In this document: piece after piece, positions 23,939 to 33,243 of the stretch | How the letters are laid out: each line of letters begins with the position of its first letter | Position numbering within the stretch: position 1 is the first letter of the stretch | NCBI GenBank assembly: GCA_021846325.1 | Contig: JAJZBX010000008.1 | Location: forward strand, 1-64,000 | Length of the DNA stretch: 64,000 nucleotides | Origin: Actinomycetes bacterium | GTDB taxonomy: Bacteria; Actinomycetota; Acidimicrobiia; Acidimicrobiales; RAAP-2 | Reading direction: 5' to 3' | Notes under the pieces: model-generated | Database searches by the model: none | What the model was told of the DNA's origin: nothing | Seen by the model: only the letters and a program-made list of their open reading frames with translations | Position numbers and translations under genes: made by a program

Positions 23939-25920
23939 CTGGGCTGATCAGCGTGGTCCTCGCCACGCAAGTCGCGCAAGAATGCGAGCACCGAGGCACG
24001 ATCGCGCGTGCGTCGCATCGGGGGAAGCCGACGAAACAGCTGGCTTCGGTAGGGGGCCTCGGCGAGGCGGGTGTCGAGCACGGCCACGACGCCGCGGTCC
24101 TCGGCGGAGCGGATGAGCCGTCCCACGCCTTGGGCGAGCAGCATGGCCGCTCGCGGCAGGTCAACGTCGAAAAAGGGTCGATCAGATCGCTGACGACGGG
24201 CCACGGCGAGTGGGTCGGTGGGTACCGCGAAGGGGAGCCGGTCGATCGTCACCAGGCTGAGCGAGTGGCCCGGCACGTCGATACCCTGCCAGAAGCTCGT
24301 CACGGCGAAGAGGCTCGCTTCGGCGTGGTCGCGAAAGTTCTCGATGATGCGCTGGCGCGAGAGCGTGCCCTGGACGAGTACGGGCGTCGTCAGGCGTGGC
24401 GACACGGCCGCGGCGACGCGGTCCATGACCGAGCGATTGGTAAAGAGCGCGAGCGTGCGTCCACCGGCGGCTTGGACCAGCTCGACGAGTTCGTCGGCAA
24501 TGCGCGCCTCGGCGTCGTCGTGGTTGCGGTGCGGGAACGCCGGTGGCACATAGAGCAGCGCGTGGTTCGCGTAATCAAACGGGCTGGGTACTCGTTCAAC
24601 GGGCACGTGGGGCAGGCCGAGCCACGAGGCGAGAGAGTCGGGGATAGTCGCGCTGGTGAGCACGCCAGTTACCTCGTTCCACAGCAGACTCTCGAGTCGG
24701 GCGCCGACCTCGATGAGGGCGAGTTCGAGGCGAACCTCTCGATCGCGCGACGTCAGGTAGAGCAGCTCGTCGGGACCGACCGTGCGGAGACGTTGGATGT
24801 CGTTGGCGAGGTGCACCGCCGGTCCGAGCGCGCGCTTGCGACGAAACTCGAACGTCGCGTCCAGGGCCGAAAGCGTGCGCACTGCGCCGACCACCATCGT
24901 CAGCACCTCACCGGTGCGCTCGAGGATGTTCTGGGTCGCTTCGTCGACGCCGGTGAGCTGCCCGTCACTCACCTGTCGTTGTAGCGACGCGCTCAGCCGA
25001 TCGGCGAGGCTGACCAGTTCGTTGGTCATGGCGCGATTGTTGGCGCCCAACAGCGGCCGAAGGGCCCCGGCGACGGTGCGCAACCGCGTCGGCGCCAGCG
25101 AGGTTCCGAGCAACTCGGCGAAGATGTCGAGCACCTCGTGGGCCTCGTCGAACACGACGATGTCGTGGTCGGGCAGCAGCATCGAGCCCGAGGCGAGGTG
25201 CGAGGCGTAGAAGTGACTGTTGGTGATCACGATCGAGCTCGCGGCCGCTCGATCGCGCGCGAGCTCGGCGAAGCAGGCGTTCCCCTGGGGACACTGAGCG
25301 CGTCCGAGGCACTCCTGCGGGGTGACGGTCACCGCTCGGCGAGTGCGTGGATCGAGGTCGAACGACAGTTCGTCGAGGTCGCCGGTCGTCGTCTCATTGG
25401 ACCAGCGAAGCACCCGGCGTATCTGGTTGACGACGCCGGCGGGTACCGCGGTGTCGTCGTCGAAGTGCAGTTGCGTCGCGCCCATGTCGTGGGCGCGATT
25501 TCGACAGAAGTAGTTCGATCGGCCCTTGAGCACGGCGACGCGCACGCCCGCCAACGCCGAGGCCACGGTCGGTGCGTCCTTGGACGCGAGTTGGTCTTGG
25601 AGGTTCTTGGTGGCCGTCGCGACGACGACCCGGCGTCCCGACATCGCGGCCGGGATGAGATACGCGAGCGACTTACCCACGCCCGTGCCGGCCTCGACGA
25701 TGAGGTGGCGGCGTCGACTCACGGCTTCGGCGACCAGTCGCACCATCGTTCGTTGCCCGGGACGCACCTCGCCACCGCCGGGCAGTGACGCGGCGATCTG
25801 GTCGAGCAGGGACAGCGCCCGATCGGCGTCGACGGTGACCAGGTCGGCGTCGAGTTCAATGCCCGGCGCCTCGTCGGGTTCGACGTACGGGTGCTCGTCG
25901 TCGGGGTCGAAAGATCGCAC
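23923..25920 (-). CDS. dinG: DinG/XPD-type ATP-dependent DNA helicase
   Basis: 665 residues from GTG 25920. VEAGTGVGKSLAYLIPA is Walker A, VVFDEAHEVL the DEAH box; between them cysteines in NYFCRNRA and ECLGRAQCPQGNACF fit the iron-sulfur cluster of the XPD family; the C-terminal half has SFWQGIDVPGHSL and GRLIRSAEDRGVVAVLD. It unwinds forked DNA or R-loops with 5'-3' polarity. The start is supported by TATGGT exactly 6 nt upstream. It is divergent from uppS. Confidence 0.93.
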   Translation of the reverse strand: MRSFDPDDEHPYVEPDEAPGIELDADLVTVDADRALSLLDQIAASLPGGGEVRPGQRTMVRLVAEAVSRRRHLIVEAGTGVGKSLAYLIPAAMSGRRVVVATATKNLQDQLASKDAPTVASALAGVRVAVLKGRSNYFCRNRAHDMGATQLHFDDDTAVPAGVVNQIRRVLRWSNETTTGDLDELSFDLDPRTRRAVTVTPQECLGRAQCPQGNACFAELARDRAAASSIVITNSHFYASHLASGSMLLPDHDIVVFDEAHEVLDIFAELLGTSLAPTRLRTVAGALRPLLGANNRAMTNELVSLADRLSASLQRQVSDGQLTGVDEATQNILERTGEVLTMVVGAVRTLSALDATFEFRRKRALGPAVHLANDIQRLRTVGPDELLYLTSRDREVRLELALIEVGARLESLLWNEVTGVLTSATIPDSLASWLGLPHVPVERVPSPFDYANHALLYVPPAFPHRNHDDAEARIADELVELVQAAGGRTLALFTNRSVMDRVAAAVSPRLTTPVLVQGTLSRQRIIENFRDHAEASLFAVTSFWQGIDVPGHSLSLVTIDRLPFAVPTDPLAVARRQRSDRPFFDVDLPRAAMLLAQGVGRLIRSAEDRGVVAVLDTRLAEAPYRSQLFRRLPPMRRTRDRASVLAFLRDLRGEDHADQPRSIVD

Positions 25921-25926
25921 CGTACG

Positions 25927-25932
25927 ACCATA
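25927..25932 (-). promoter_or_regulatory. -10 box of dinG (leaderless)
   Basis: On the reverse strand TATGGT, then 6 nt, then GTG at 25920. Confidence 0.55.
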
Positions 25933-25962
25933 GGTGGCCCCGGTGATTCGCGGTGGACGAAC

Positions 25963-25968
25963 TAGGTT
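25963..25968 (+). promoter_or_regulatory. -10 box of uppS (leaderless)
   Basis: TAGGTT, then 6 nt, then GTG 25975. It lies about 30 bp from the opposite-facing dinG -10 box. Confidence 0.6.
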
Positions 25969-25974
25969 TTGGGG

Positions 25975-26715
25975 GTGCCTGATCCGCGTCCCGACGCCGT
26001 TCCCGAGGGGCTGGATCGCGGCCGGATGCCGCGCCACGTTGCCGTCGTGATGGACGGGAACGGTCGGTGGGCGGCGCGGCGCGGCTTGGCGCGCACGGCC
26101 GGTCACGCCGCGGGCGAAGTGGCCCTGCTCGACACCACGTACGGCGCACTCGCCGCCGGCGTGGGCACCCTGACGGTGTACGCCTTTTCAACGGAGAACT
26201 GGCGCCGACCCGTCGACGAGGTGCGCTACCTCATGAACTTCAACAAGGGCCTGCTCGAACGGCGACAGTACGAACTGCATGACGTGGGGGTTCGGATCAC
26301 CTTCTCGGGCCGTCGCGACTGGCGGGTCCCCAAGCAGGTGTTGCGGCGAATGGACGACGCGAGCGCGCTCACCCGTCATAACACGGCGATGACGCTGAAC
26401 ATTGCGTTCAATTACGGCGGCCGGGCCGAGATCGTCGACGCCGTCGCACGGCTGGTGGCCGACGGCGTCTCGCCGCGCGCGGTGAGCGAGCGGACGATTC
26501 GGTCCCGGCTGTACCACCCCGAGATACCCGATCCCGATGTGGTCATACGCACGTCAGGCGAATTTCGAACCTCCAACTTCTTGCTGTGGGAGATGGCGTA
26601 CGCCGAGCTCGTCTTTACCGATGTGCTGTGGCCCGACTTTCGTCGCGAGGACCTCTACGCCGCGATTGCGGAGTACCAGCGGCGCGAGCGCCGCTTTGGC
26701 GGGGTCGACGAGTGA
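25975..26715 (+). CDS. uppS: Isoprenyl (undecaprenyl/decaprenyl) diphosphate synthase, cis-type
   Basis: 246 residues. HVAVVMDGNGRWAARRGL carries the catalytic Asp, then GHAAGE, VYAFSTENWRRP, and the C-terminal PDPDVVIRTSGEFRTSNFLLWE. It extends farnesyl or geranyl diphosphate with cis double bonds to make the lipid carrier for the cell wall. Chain length cannot be read. It begins an operon with a small membrane protein and recO. Confidence 0.95.
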   Translation: MPDPRPDAVPEGLDRGRMPRHVAVVMDGNGRWAARRGLARTAGHAAGEVALLDTTYGALAAGVGTLTVYAFSTENWRRPVDEVRYLMNFNKGLLERRQYELHDVGVRITFSGRRDWRVPKQVLRRMDDASALTRHNTAMTLNIAFNYGGRAEIVDAVARLVADGVSPRAVSERTIRSRLYHPEIPDPDVVIRTSGEFRTSNFLLWEMAYAELVFTDVLWPDFRREDLYAAIAEYQRRERRFGGVDE

Positions 26716-26939
26716 CGCTCGGCCGGGTGGTCGCCCTCGTCGGCGTGGTGGTCTACGCGTTCTTGTGGGTACTGGCGGCTAACGGCGTGTCGAACCTGGT
26801 CGCGCCGTTGGTGATTCCCGCCGTGCTCGTGTTCTTGATCTGGGCCGGCGTCGCCCTGGAGCGCTTCATCGGGATCACGCCGCATCGGCCGAAATTCCCC
26901 GAGCGGTCCGACCCCGACGAGCGCGAGGACGACTCGTGA
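26712..26939 (+). CDS. Small two-helix membrane protein, unknown function
   Basis: 75 residues from GTG 26712, which overlaps the uppS stop. Two hydrophobic segments (about residues 4-22 and 28-50) and a polar, acidic tail with FPERSDPDEREDD. The 4-nt overlaps on both sides (uppS, recO) show it is a translated part of the operon. No family is recognised. Confidence 0.75.
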   Translation: MTLGRVVALVGVVVYAFLWVLAANGVSNLVAPLVIPAVLVFLIWAGVALERFIGITPHRPKFPERSDPDEREDDS

Positions 26940-27673
26940 AGGAGCTCGCCGACGACGCCATTGTGCTGCGCACGTATCGCTCGGGGGAAGCGGACCGCGT
27001 GGCGGTGTTGTGGACGCGCGACCACGGCAAAGTACGCGTGCTGGCCAAGGGGGCGCGCAAGCCGACCAGCCGACTCGGCGGGGCGCTCGAGTCGCTAGCC
27101 CACGTGGGCGTTGACGTGATCGAGGGGCGCGGCGGGCGTTACATCGTTCGCCACGTCGTGCATCGAGATCGCTACACCACGCTGCGTGGCGACTACGACC
27201 GGCTCACCGCCGGGTACTCGGTGGTCGAGGCCGTCGACGCGATCCCGTCCGAAGACGTCGCCGACGCCAACATCTTCCACCTGCTCCGGCGAGTGCTGAC
27301 GACGCTCGATGACGAGTCGTATCACCCGGAATTGATTCCGGCATCCTTCTTTCTTCGCCTCCTCGCCCTGGACGGATCGGCCCCGGTGCTCGACGAGTGC
27401 GTCACCTGCGGACGCGCCGGGCCGCTCGTCGCCTTTGACGCCGTCGTGGGTGGGGTGCTCTGCGCGCAGTGCCGTTCGGGCCACGCCCTCTCGGGTGAGG
27501 GCCTCGTGCTGCTTCGTCGCATCGCCGGTGGCGATCTGGGGGCCGTGCTGCGCGAGTCCTCGCCGCCGGGTGCTGGCGAGGTGTCGGCCCTGGCGCACGG
27601 GGCGATCGAAGTGCACTTTGGGCGTCAACTGCGCGCGTCGCGCGTCGCACCATCGAGCGGGACCAGCCGCTAG
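26936..27673 (+). CDS. recO: DNA repair protein RecO
   Basis: 245 residues: N-terminal OB fold (ADDAIVLRTYRSGEADRVAVL, VLAKGARKPTSRLGG), helical middle, and a zinc site with CVTCG and CAQCRSG. It loads RecA with RecF/RecR on gapped DNA. The start GTG overlaps the preceding stop. The C-terminus is short but within the family range. Confidence 0.94.
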   Translation: MKELADDAIVLRTYRSGEADRVAVLWTRDHGKVRVLAKGARKPTSRLGGALESLAHVGVDVIEGRGGRYIVRHVVHRDRYTTLRGDYDRLTAGYSVVEAVDAIPSEDVADANIFHLLRRVLTTLDDESYHPELIPASFFLRLLALDGSAPVLDECVTCGRAGPLVAFDAVVGGVLCAQCRSGHALSGEGLVLLRRIAGGDLGAVLRESSPPGAGEVSALAHGAIEVHFGRQLRASRVAPSSGTSR

Positions 27674-27710
27674 CGTCGCAGCACACCCCGATCCTGAGGA
27701 GTTCGTGTCA

Positions 27711-29093
27711 GTGCCCAGTGTCTTGTGGTTTCGCCGAGACCTGCGACTCGCGGACCATCCAGCACTCGCCGCGTCGGGCCACGACGTCGTCGGGCTGTTC
27801 GTGATTGACCCGTCGCTCATTGGCGAGGTCGGGCCGTCGCGAGCCCAGTACCTCGCCGCCACGCTCGAGTCCCTCAACGCGTCCATCGGCGGCCGACTCG
27901 TGGTGCGAGTGGGGGACCCAGTCGCGATTGTTCCCCAAGTTGCGCGCGAGGCCGGCGCCGCAACGGTCTACGCGACGATGGAGTACACACCACGGGGCCG
28001 CGATCGCGACGATCGCGTCGCCAACAGGCTCAGCGCCGACGGACGCTCGTGGTGCGCGGTCGGATCGCCCTACGTGGTCGAGCCGGCCACCACCTACGGC
28101 GCGTCGGGTCAGCCCTACCGCGTGTTCAGCGGGTTTCGTCGAGCCTGGTTGTCGCGGTTGGGCGAGCCGCCGATCTCACTGGGCGAGGTGAACTGGGTCG
28201 CGCTGGACGGTGTCGGTGCTTCGGCGCTCGTCGCCGAGGCCGGCCGCCGTCGCCCGCACTTCTTTGGCGACCTGCCCGACGGCCCGTCGCTTCACCTGCC
28301 CGGGGCCGGTGAGCCCGCGGCCGCGGTCGCGCTGGAGCGCTTCGCGTCGCGGCTCGAGCGATACGACGTCGAGCGAGACCGGCCGGACCTTGATGCGACG
28401 AGCCGGCTCAGCGCGTTCTTGCGATTTGGCGTGTTGCATCCTCGTACGGTGCTCGCCCGGCTCGACGGTCCGAGTGCCGCAGCGGCGAAGTTGCGCGACG
28501 AGTTGTGTTGGCGCGAGTTCTACGCCGACGTGCTCGCGCACCATCCGTCGTCCGCGTGGCGCGCGTTTCGGCCGTCTATGGCGAGTGTGCGCGTTGATCG
28601 AGGTCCACGAGCCGAGGAACGCTTTCGCACCTGGGCCCGTGGCGAGACTGGGTTCCCCGTGGTAGACGCGGGAATGCGCCAACTGCTCGCGGAGGGCTGG
28701 ATGCACAATCGGGTGCGGATGAACACGGCGTCGTTCCTGGTTAAGCACCTCCACCTCGACTGGCGGTGGGGAGCGAAGTGGTTTCTCTGGCGCCTCGTCG
28801 ACGGCGACCTCGCCTCCAACCAACACGGCTGGCAGTGGGTGGCCGGTACCGGCACTGACGCCGCTCCCTTCTTTCGAATCTTCAACCCGACTCGTCAGGC
28901 GGAACGCTTCGATCCCCACGGCGACTACGTGCGCCGCTACGTCGCCGAGTTGGCCGACGTTGCGGTACCGCACTGCCTGCGCCCCGGTGCGGCGCCGATG
29001 AGCGGGTATCCTGCGCCGATGATCGATCTGGCGAACGAACGAACCGAGGCCCTGGCGCGTTACGCCGCCGCCGTGCACCCGAGCCCAACGTGA
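27711..29093 (+). CDS. phr: Deoxyribodipyrimidine photolyase (class I)
   Basis: 460 residues from GTG 27711, 10 nt after GAGGA; GTG 27705 is possible. SVLWFRRDLRLADHPAL opens the antenna domain; the FAD domain has SRLSAFLRFGVLHPRTV, ELCWREFYADVLAHHP, GFPVVDAGMRQLLAEGWMHN, and SNQHGWQWVAGTG. It repairs UV-made cyclobutane dimers with light. Antenna type cannot be told. It points to an organism exposed to sunlight. hemW overlaps its end by 4 nt. Confidence 0.94.
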   Translation: MPSVLWFRRDLRLADHPALAASGHDVVGLFVIDPSLIGEVGPSRAQYLAATLESLNASIGGRLVVRVGDPVAIVPQVAREAGAATVYATMEYTPRGRDRDDRVANRLSADGRSWCAVGSPYVVEPATTYGASGQPYRVFSGFRRAWLSRLGEPPISLGEVNWVALDGVGASALVAEAGRRRPHFFGDLPDGPSLHLPGAGEPAAAVALERFASRLERYDVERDRPDLDATSRLSAFLRFGVLHPRTVLARLDGPSAAAAKLRDELCWREFYADVLAHHPSSAWRAFRPSMASVRVDRGPRAEERFRTWARGETGFPVVDAGMRQLLAEGWMHNRVRMNTASFLVKHLHLDWRWGAKWFLWRLVDGDLASNQHGWQWVAGTGTDAAPFFRIFNPTRQAERFDPHGDYVRRYVAELADVAVPHCLRPGAAPMSGYPAPMIDLANERTEALARYAAAVHPSPT

Positions 29094-30181
29094 GCGACTT
29101 CGGCGTCTACGTGCACGTGCCGTTCTGTGCGCACCGCTGCGACTACTGTGCCTTCGCCACGTACGCCGATCGCGATGAGTTGATGGACGCGTACGTGGAC
29201 GCCGTGCGCACGGAGTTGTCGTGGCAGTCCGACGCGATGCCACCGGCGACGTCGGTGTTCTTTGGCGGTGGCACGCCGTCTCGACTCGCGCCCGAGCAGC
29301 TCATCAGTATTTTGGACGCGATTCCGCTGGCCGACGGTGCTGAGGTGACAGTCGAGTGCAACCCCGAAGACGCCTCGCTCGAACGACTGCTGGCCTATCG
29401 ACAGGGTGGCGTGAACCGGATGTCGTTCGGTATCCAGTCGACCCGACCCGCGGTGCTCGCCGATCTCGGGCGACGTCACGGCGTGATGGCTCATCGCGAG
29501 GTGGCCGCGGCCGTGACCGAGGCCGGTTTTACCACCTGGAACATGGACCTCATCATCGGCTCGCGCGCCGAGACGCTCCAGGACGTGGCGGCGACCCTCG
29601 ACGATCTACTGGGACTGGGGACGCCGCCACCGCATCTGAGTTGTTACGCGCTCACGCCCGAGCCGGCGACGCCTCTGGGGCGCGATCCGGCGCGACACCC
29701 CGACGAGGACGCAACGGCCGACGCCTACGACCTGGTGGGCGCCACGCTGGAGGCCGCGGGCTATCGCTGGGAGGAGATTTCGAACTGGGCGAGACCGGGC
29801 CACGAGTGTCGCCACAATCACCTCTACTGGGATCAGGGCGACTATCTCGGTGTGGGATCGGCCGCGCACTCCCACCGCGCGGGCCACCGGTGGTGGAACG
29901 TTCGCACGCCAGATCGCTACATTGCCCGGATTCGCGAGGGCCGTCGGGCGATGGGCGGCGAAGAGTTCCTCGACGAGTCGACGAGGCGATTCGAAGGCGC
30001 GTCGCTCGCGTTGCGAACGACGCGCGGCGTGCCCGTGGAGGCGTTCGAGTCACTCGAGGAGATTGCGCACCTCGTGCGCGTGCGCGACGGATGGGTGACC
30101 CTCGCGCCAGCGGGCCGACTGCTCGCGAACCAGGTGATCGTACGCCTCAATGGATCACGGGCCGGTAACCTAGATCAATGA
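29090..30181 (+). CDS. hemW: Heme chaperone HemW (radical SAM, HemN-like)
   Basis: 363 residues. The radical-SAM cluster is CAHRCDYCAFA; FFGGGTPSRL follows, with MSFGIQST and NMDLIIGSR in the barrel, and HNHLYWDQGDYLGVGSAAHS in the HemW-specific part. It lacks the N-terminal extension of true HemN, so it most likely hands heme to proteins rather than oxidising coproporphyrinogen. It overlaps phr and glyS. Confidence 0.92.
   Translation: MSDFGVYVHVPFCAHRCDYCAFATYADRDELMDAYVDAVRTELSWQSDAMPPATSVFFGGGTPSRLAPEQLISILDAIPLADGAEVTVECNPEDASLERLLAYRQGGVNRMSFGIQSTRPAVLADLGRRHGVMAHREVAAAVTEAGFTTWNMDLIIGSRAETLQDVAATLDDLLGLGTPPPHLSCYALTPEPATPLGRDPARHPDEDATADAYDLVGATLEAAGYRWEEISNWARPGHECRHNHLYWDQGDYLGVGSAAHSHRAGHRWWNVRTPDRYIARIREGRRAMGGEEFLDESTRRFEGASLALRTTRGVPVEAFESLEEIAHLVRVRDGWVTLAPAGRLLANQVIVRLNGSRAGNLDQ
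30166..30171 (+). promoter_or_regulatory. -10 box of glyS inside the end of hemW (leaderless)
   Basis: TAACCT, then 6 nt, then ATG 30178. It gives glyS its own start within the hemW 3' end. Confidence 0.55.
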
Positions 30182-31494
30182 CCCCCGAACCGGATACTGA
30201 TCTCCTGGACAAGGTGATAAATCTCGCCAAACGGCGAGGGTTCATCTTTGCGTCGGCCGAGATCTACGGGGGGTTCCGGTCCACCTACGACTACGGTCCG
30301 CTCGGGGTCAACATGCTGCGCAACGTCAAGCAGGCGTGGTGGCGCTCGATGGTGCAGTTGCGCGACGACGTCGTGGGTCTGGACGCCGCCATCCTCGGGC
30401 CGCCCGCGGTGTGGGCGGCGTCGGGGCACCTCGCGACGTTCACCGATCCGCTCGTGGACTGCCGACAGTGCCACGAGCGCTGGCGCGAGGACAAGATCGA
30501 CGGCGTCTGCCCGAACTGTGGTGGTACCGAGTTCACCGAGGCGCGGGCCTTCAACCTGATGTTCAAGACCCAGGCCGGGCCGGTGGAGGGCGAGGGGGCC
30601 ACGGCCTACCTGCGCCCCGAAACCGCCCAGGGGATGTTCACCAACTTCTTGAACGTGCTCACCACGAGTCGACGCCGGCCCCCCTTCGGCATCGCCCAAG
30701 TTGGCAAGTCATTTCGAAACGAGATCACGCCGCAGAACTTCGTCTTTCGAACGCGCGAGTTCGAACAGATGGAGATGGAGTTCTTCGTTGCGCCCGACGA
30801 AGCCGACACCTGGTACCGATACTGGATTCAGAACCGCTACGAGTGGTACGTGGACCTCGGGATTGGCGCGGATCGATTGCGCCTGCACGAACACGCGCAG
30901 CAAGATCTCTCGCACTACTCGCGCGGTACGACCGACATCGAGTTTCGCTATCCGTGGGGCTGGGATGAACTAGAGGGGGTGGCGAACCGCGGCGACTACG
31001 ATCTCACCCAGCACGCCCACGCCTCGGGCGCCGCGCTCGAGTACTTCGATGCCCAAGCCGGCGTGCGCTACACGCCCTACGTCATCGAACCGGCCGCCGG
31101 CGCGACCCGGGCCATGATGGCCTTCCTGCTGGCCGCGTACGCCGAGGACGAAGTTGAGGGTGACCAACGAACGGTGCTGCGACTCGACTGGCGCTTGTCG
31201 CCCTACCAGGTTGCGGTGCTCCCGCTCTCCAAGAAGCCCGAGCTCGAGGGTGTCTCGCGCGAGATCCTGAGTGCCCTGCGGCCGTGGTTCATGTGCGACT
31301 TCGACGTCACCCAGTCCATCGGTCGCCGCTACCGTCGCCAGGATGAGATTGGAACGCCGTACTGCGTGACCGTAGATTTCGCGAGCCTCGATGACCGGGC
31401 CGTGACGGTTCGTGACCGGGACACGACCTCCCAGGTGCGCGTGCCAATTGGCGAACTGGTCGAGGAGTTACGCCGGCGAATGAGTCCGACCTAG
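30178..31494 (+). CDS. glyS: Glycyl-tRNA synthetase, single-chain dimeric type
   Basis: 438 residues, the alpha2 class II form found in actinobacteria. KRRGFIFASAEIYGGFRSTYDYGPLG (positions about 13-38) opens the catalytic domain; a zinc ribbon CRQCHERW/CPNCGG is inserted; YLRPETAQGMF and QVGKSFRNEITPQNF are motif 2 parts; the anticodon domain ends in GTPYCVTVDF. It charges tRNA-Gly. Confidence 0.97.
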   Translation: MTPEPDTDLLDKVINLAKRRGFIFASAEIYGGFRSTYDYGPLGVNMLRNVKQAWWRSMVQLRDDVVGLDAAILGPPAVWAASGHLATFTDPLVDCRQCHERWREDKIDGVCPNCGGTEFTEARAFNLMFKTQAGPVEGEGATAYLRPETAQGMFTNFLNVLTTSRRRPPFGIAQVGKSFRNEITPQNFVFRTREFEQMEMEFFVAPDEADTWYRYWIQNRYEWYVDLGIGADRLRLHEHAQQDLSHYSRGTTDIEFRYPWGWDELEGVANRGDYDLTQHAHASGAALEYFDAQAGVRYTPYVIEPAAGATRAMMAFLLAAYAEDEVEGDQRTVLRLDWRLSPYQVAVLPLSKKPELEGVSREILSALRPWFMCDFDVTQSIGRRYRRQDEIGTPYCVTVDFASLDDRAVTVRDRDTTSQVRVPIGELVEELRRRMSPT

Positions 31495-31569
31495 CAGGTG
31501 GTTCGTCGTACGGATACGCCGGCCTTCCTACGTCGCCACTCGCGTCAATGCGCGGTGAGACGGCCGAAC

Positions 31570-32784
31570 TCAGCCTTCGTACTGCGGATTGGGCCTCGGC
31601 CTCGCCAGGGGGGCCGAGTGGCCAAACCTCTCGGTCAGAACGGTGATCACGAGGGTCGCGCCGAGCAGTCCACCCAGCCAGCAGTCCCCGCTCCACCCGT
31701 ACGCGGCGTAGAGCTGTCCCGAGACGTAACTGCCCAGTGAGGCGCCCAGAAAGCAACTCACCATGTAGGCGCTGTTGATGCGGCTGCGCGAGTCGGTCAC
31801 CATTGCGTAGATGACCGACTGGTTGGTCACGTGGATGCCCTGAACGCCGGCGTCAAGGACGATGATGCCGAGGCCCAGCCACCACAGCGTCTCGCCGCCC
31901 GCGGCGATGATGACGAAGGCGACTGCGACCAGGCCGGCCGAGACCACGGTCGACCAGTGCGCGAGCCGACGGTCGACCACGTGGCCGACGACGTTCGCCG
32001 CCACGACGCCCGCGACGCCGAAGAGCCCGAAGAGTCCGATGACGGCGTTCGAGTAGTGGAACGGACGGCCGGCGAGGTGGAACGACAGCGTGGTCCACAG
32101 CCCACTGAAGGTGGCGAACGCTACGGCGCCGTAGCCGGCGCGTCGGCGAAGGAGTGGCTCGGCGCGCAATAGCGAGAGTCCGCCGGTGGCCAGCGTGACG
32201 TAGCGCACGTGCGTGCGCCGGGGCTCGGTGGGCAAGAAGCGATAGAGGACCAGTCCGGTGACCCCGAGGACGATGGCCGCGATCCAGTAGACCGCTCGCC
32301 ACCCTGCGACCTGGGCGATCAGGCCGGCCGCGGTACGTGACAGCAGGATGCCGATGAGCAGACCAGACATGACCCGCGCGATCACCCGACCCCGTTGCGC
32401 CGGCTCAGCCAGGTCCGCGGCGAAGGGAACGATCGTCTGTGCGCCAACCGACGTAACGCCGATGAGCAACGTGAGCACCGCGAACCAGGCAAACGAGGTG
32501 AGCACCGACGCCGCGGCCATCGCGACGGCGGCGGCGAAGAAGACGCAGGTGAGCAGCGTTCGACGAGCGATGAGGTCACCGAGGGGGAGGATCAACGCGA
32601 GGCCGAGGGCGTACCCAGCCTGGACGAGGGTCATGAGCAGCGAAGCGCTCACGGTCGAGACGTGGAAGTCACTGCGTACCGAGTGCAGCAGTGCCTGGAG
32701 GTAGTAGAGATTGGCGACCATGACACCGGTGGCGATGGACATGAGCCTTACCATTCCGGGCGACAGGCGCTGACCGGTACTCAT
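31570..32784 (-). CDS. MFS transporter, unknown substrate
   Basis: 404 residues with 12 predicted membrane helices. The first half has ALILPLGDLIARRTLLT, a form of the MFS loop-2 motif, and the second half has similar helix spacing. Drug or metabolite export is likely; nothing indicates the cargo. It begins 28 nt after the thioesterase gene and probably shares its transcript. The 75 nt between glyS and this stop show nothing notable. Confidence 0.85.
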   Translation of the reverse strand: MSTGQRLSPGMVRLMSIATGVMVANLYYLQALLHSVRSDFHVSTVSASLLMTLVQAGYALGLALILPLGDLIARRTLLTCVFFAAAVAMAAASVLTSFAWFAVLTLLIGVTSVGAQTIVPFAADLAEPAQRGRVIARVMSGLLIGILLSRTAAGLIAQVAGWRAVYWIAAIVLGVTGLVLYRFLPTEPRRTHVRYVTLATGGLSLLRAEPLLRRRAGYGAVAFATFSGLWTTLSFHLAGRPFHYSNAVIGLFGLFGVAGVVAANVVGHVVDRRLAHWSTVVSAGLVAVAFVIIAAGGETLWWLGLGIIVLDAGVQGIHVTNQSVIYAMVTDSRSRINSAYMVSCFLGASLGSYVSGQLYAAYGWSGDCWLGGLLGATLVITVLTERFGHSAPLARPRPNPQYEG

Positions 32785-32811
32785 CTCACGTGGTCCCGAG
32801 TGCGCGGCGGC

Positions 32812-33240
32812 TCACGCCCGTTCGGCGTCGTGGGTCGAAGGCAGCGAGTACGTGACCTGGGCTTTGGCGACGAGCGCCGTCTGGCCACGCGAGAAGAGCT
32901 CCACCTCGACCACCGCGAGCTTTCGACCCAACTTGAGCACGCGCGCGCGCGCCATAATGTCGTGAAGCGCTGGCTTGCGCAAGAAGTCGATGTGCAGGCT
33001 GGTGGTCACCGCCAAGAGGACCGGACCGAGGTGCGACATGATCGCCATCCACGCCGCCGTGTCAGCGAGCATCATCATCGTCGGTCCCGAGAGCGTGCCG
33101 CCGGGACGCCCGTGCTGGTCGTCGATGGCTTGGCTCACTAGCACGTGTTCGGGGGTGACCTCTTCGACGACCGGCACGACGTTGCCGGGGAATGACTCGA
33201 CGAGAATCGCCTGCATTGCCTCGGCACTCAGTGCGGACAT
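32812..33240 (-). CDS. PaaI-like hotdog thioesterase
   Basis: 142 residues with the hotdog pattern GRPGGTLSGPTMMMLADTAAWMAI, then LAVTTSLHIDFLRKPA and LVAKAQVTYSLP. The family hydrolyses acyl-CoA thioesters. It sits 3 nt after the ABC permease stop, so it likely belongs to the exporter operon. Confidence 0.87.
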   Translation of the reverse strand: MSALSAEAMQAILVESFPGNVVPVVEEVTPEHVLVSQAIDDQHGRPGGTLSGPTMMMLADTAAWMAIMSHLGPVLLAVTTSLHIDFLRKPALHDIMARARVLKLGRKLAVVEVELFSRGQTALVAKAQVTYSLPSTHDAERA

Positions 33241-33243
33241 GAA

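Noticed and set aside
27435-27710. Longer photolyase start inside recO
   Set aside because: The added residues are Cys/Arg-rich shadow sequence of recO; GAGGA and the family N-terminus (SVLWFRRDLRL) fix the start near 27711.
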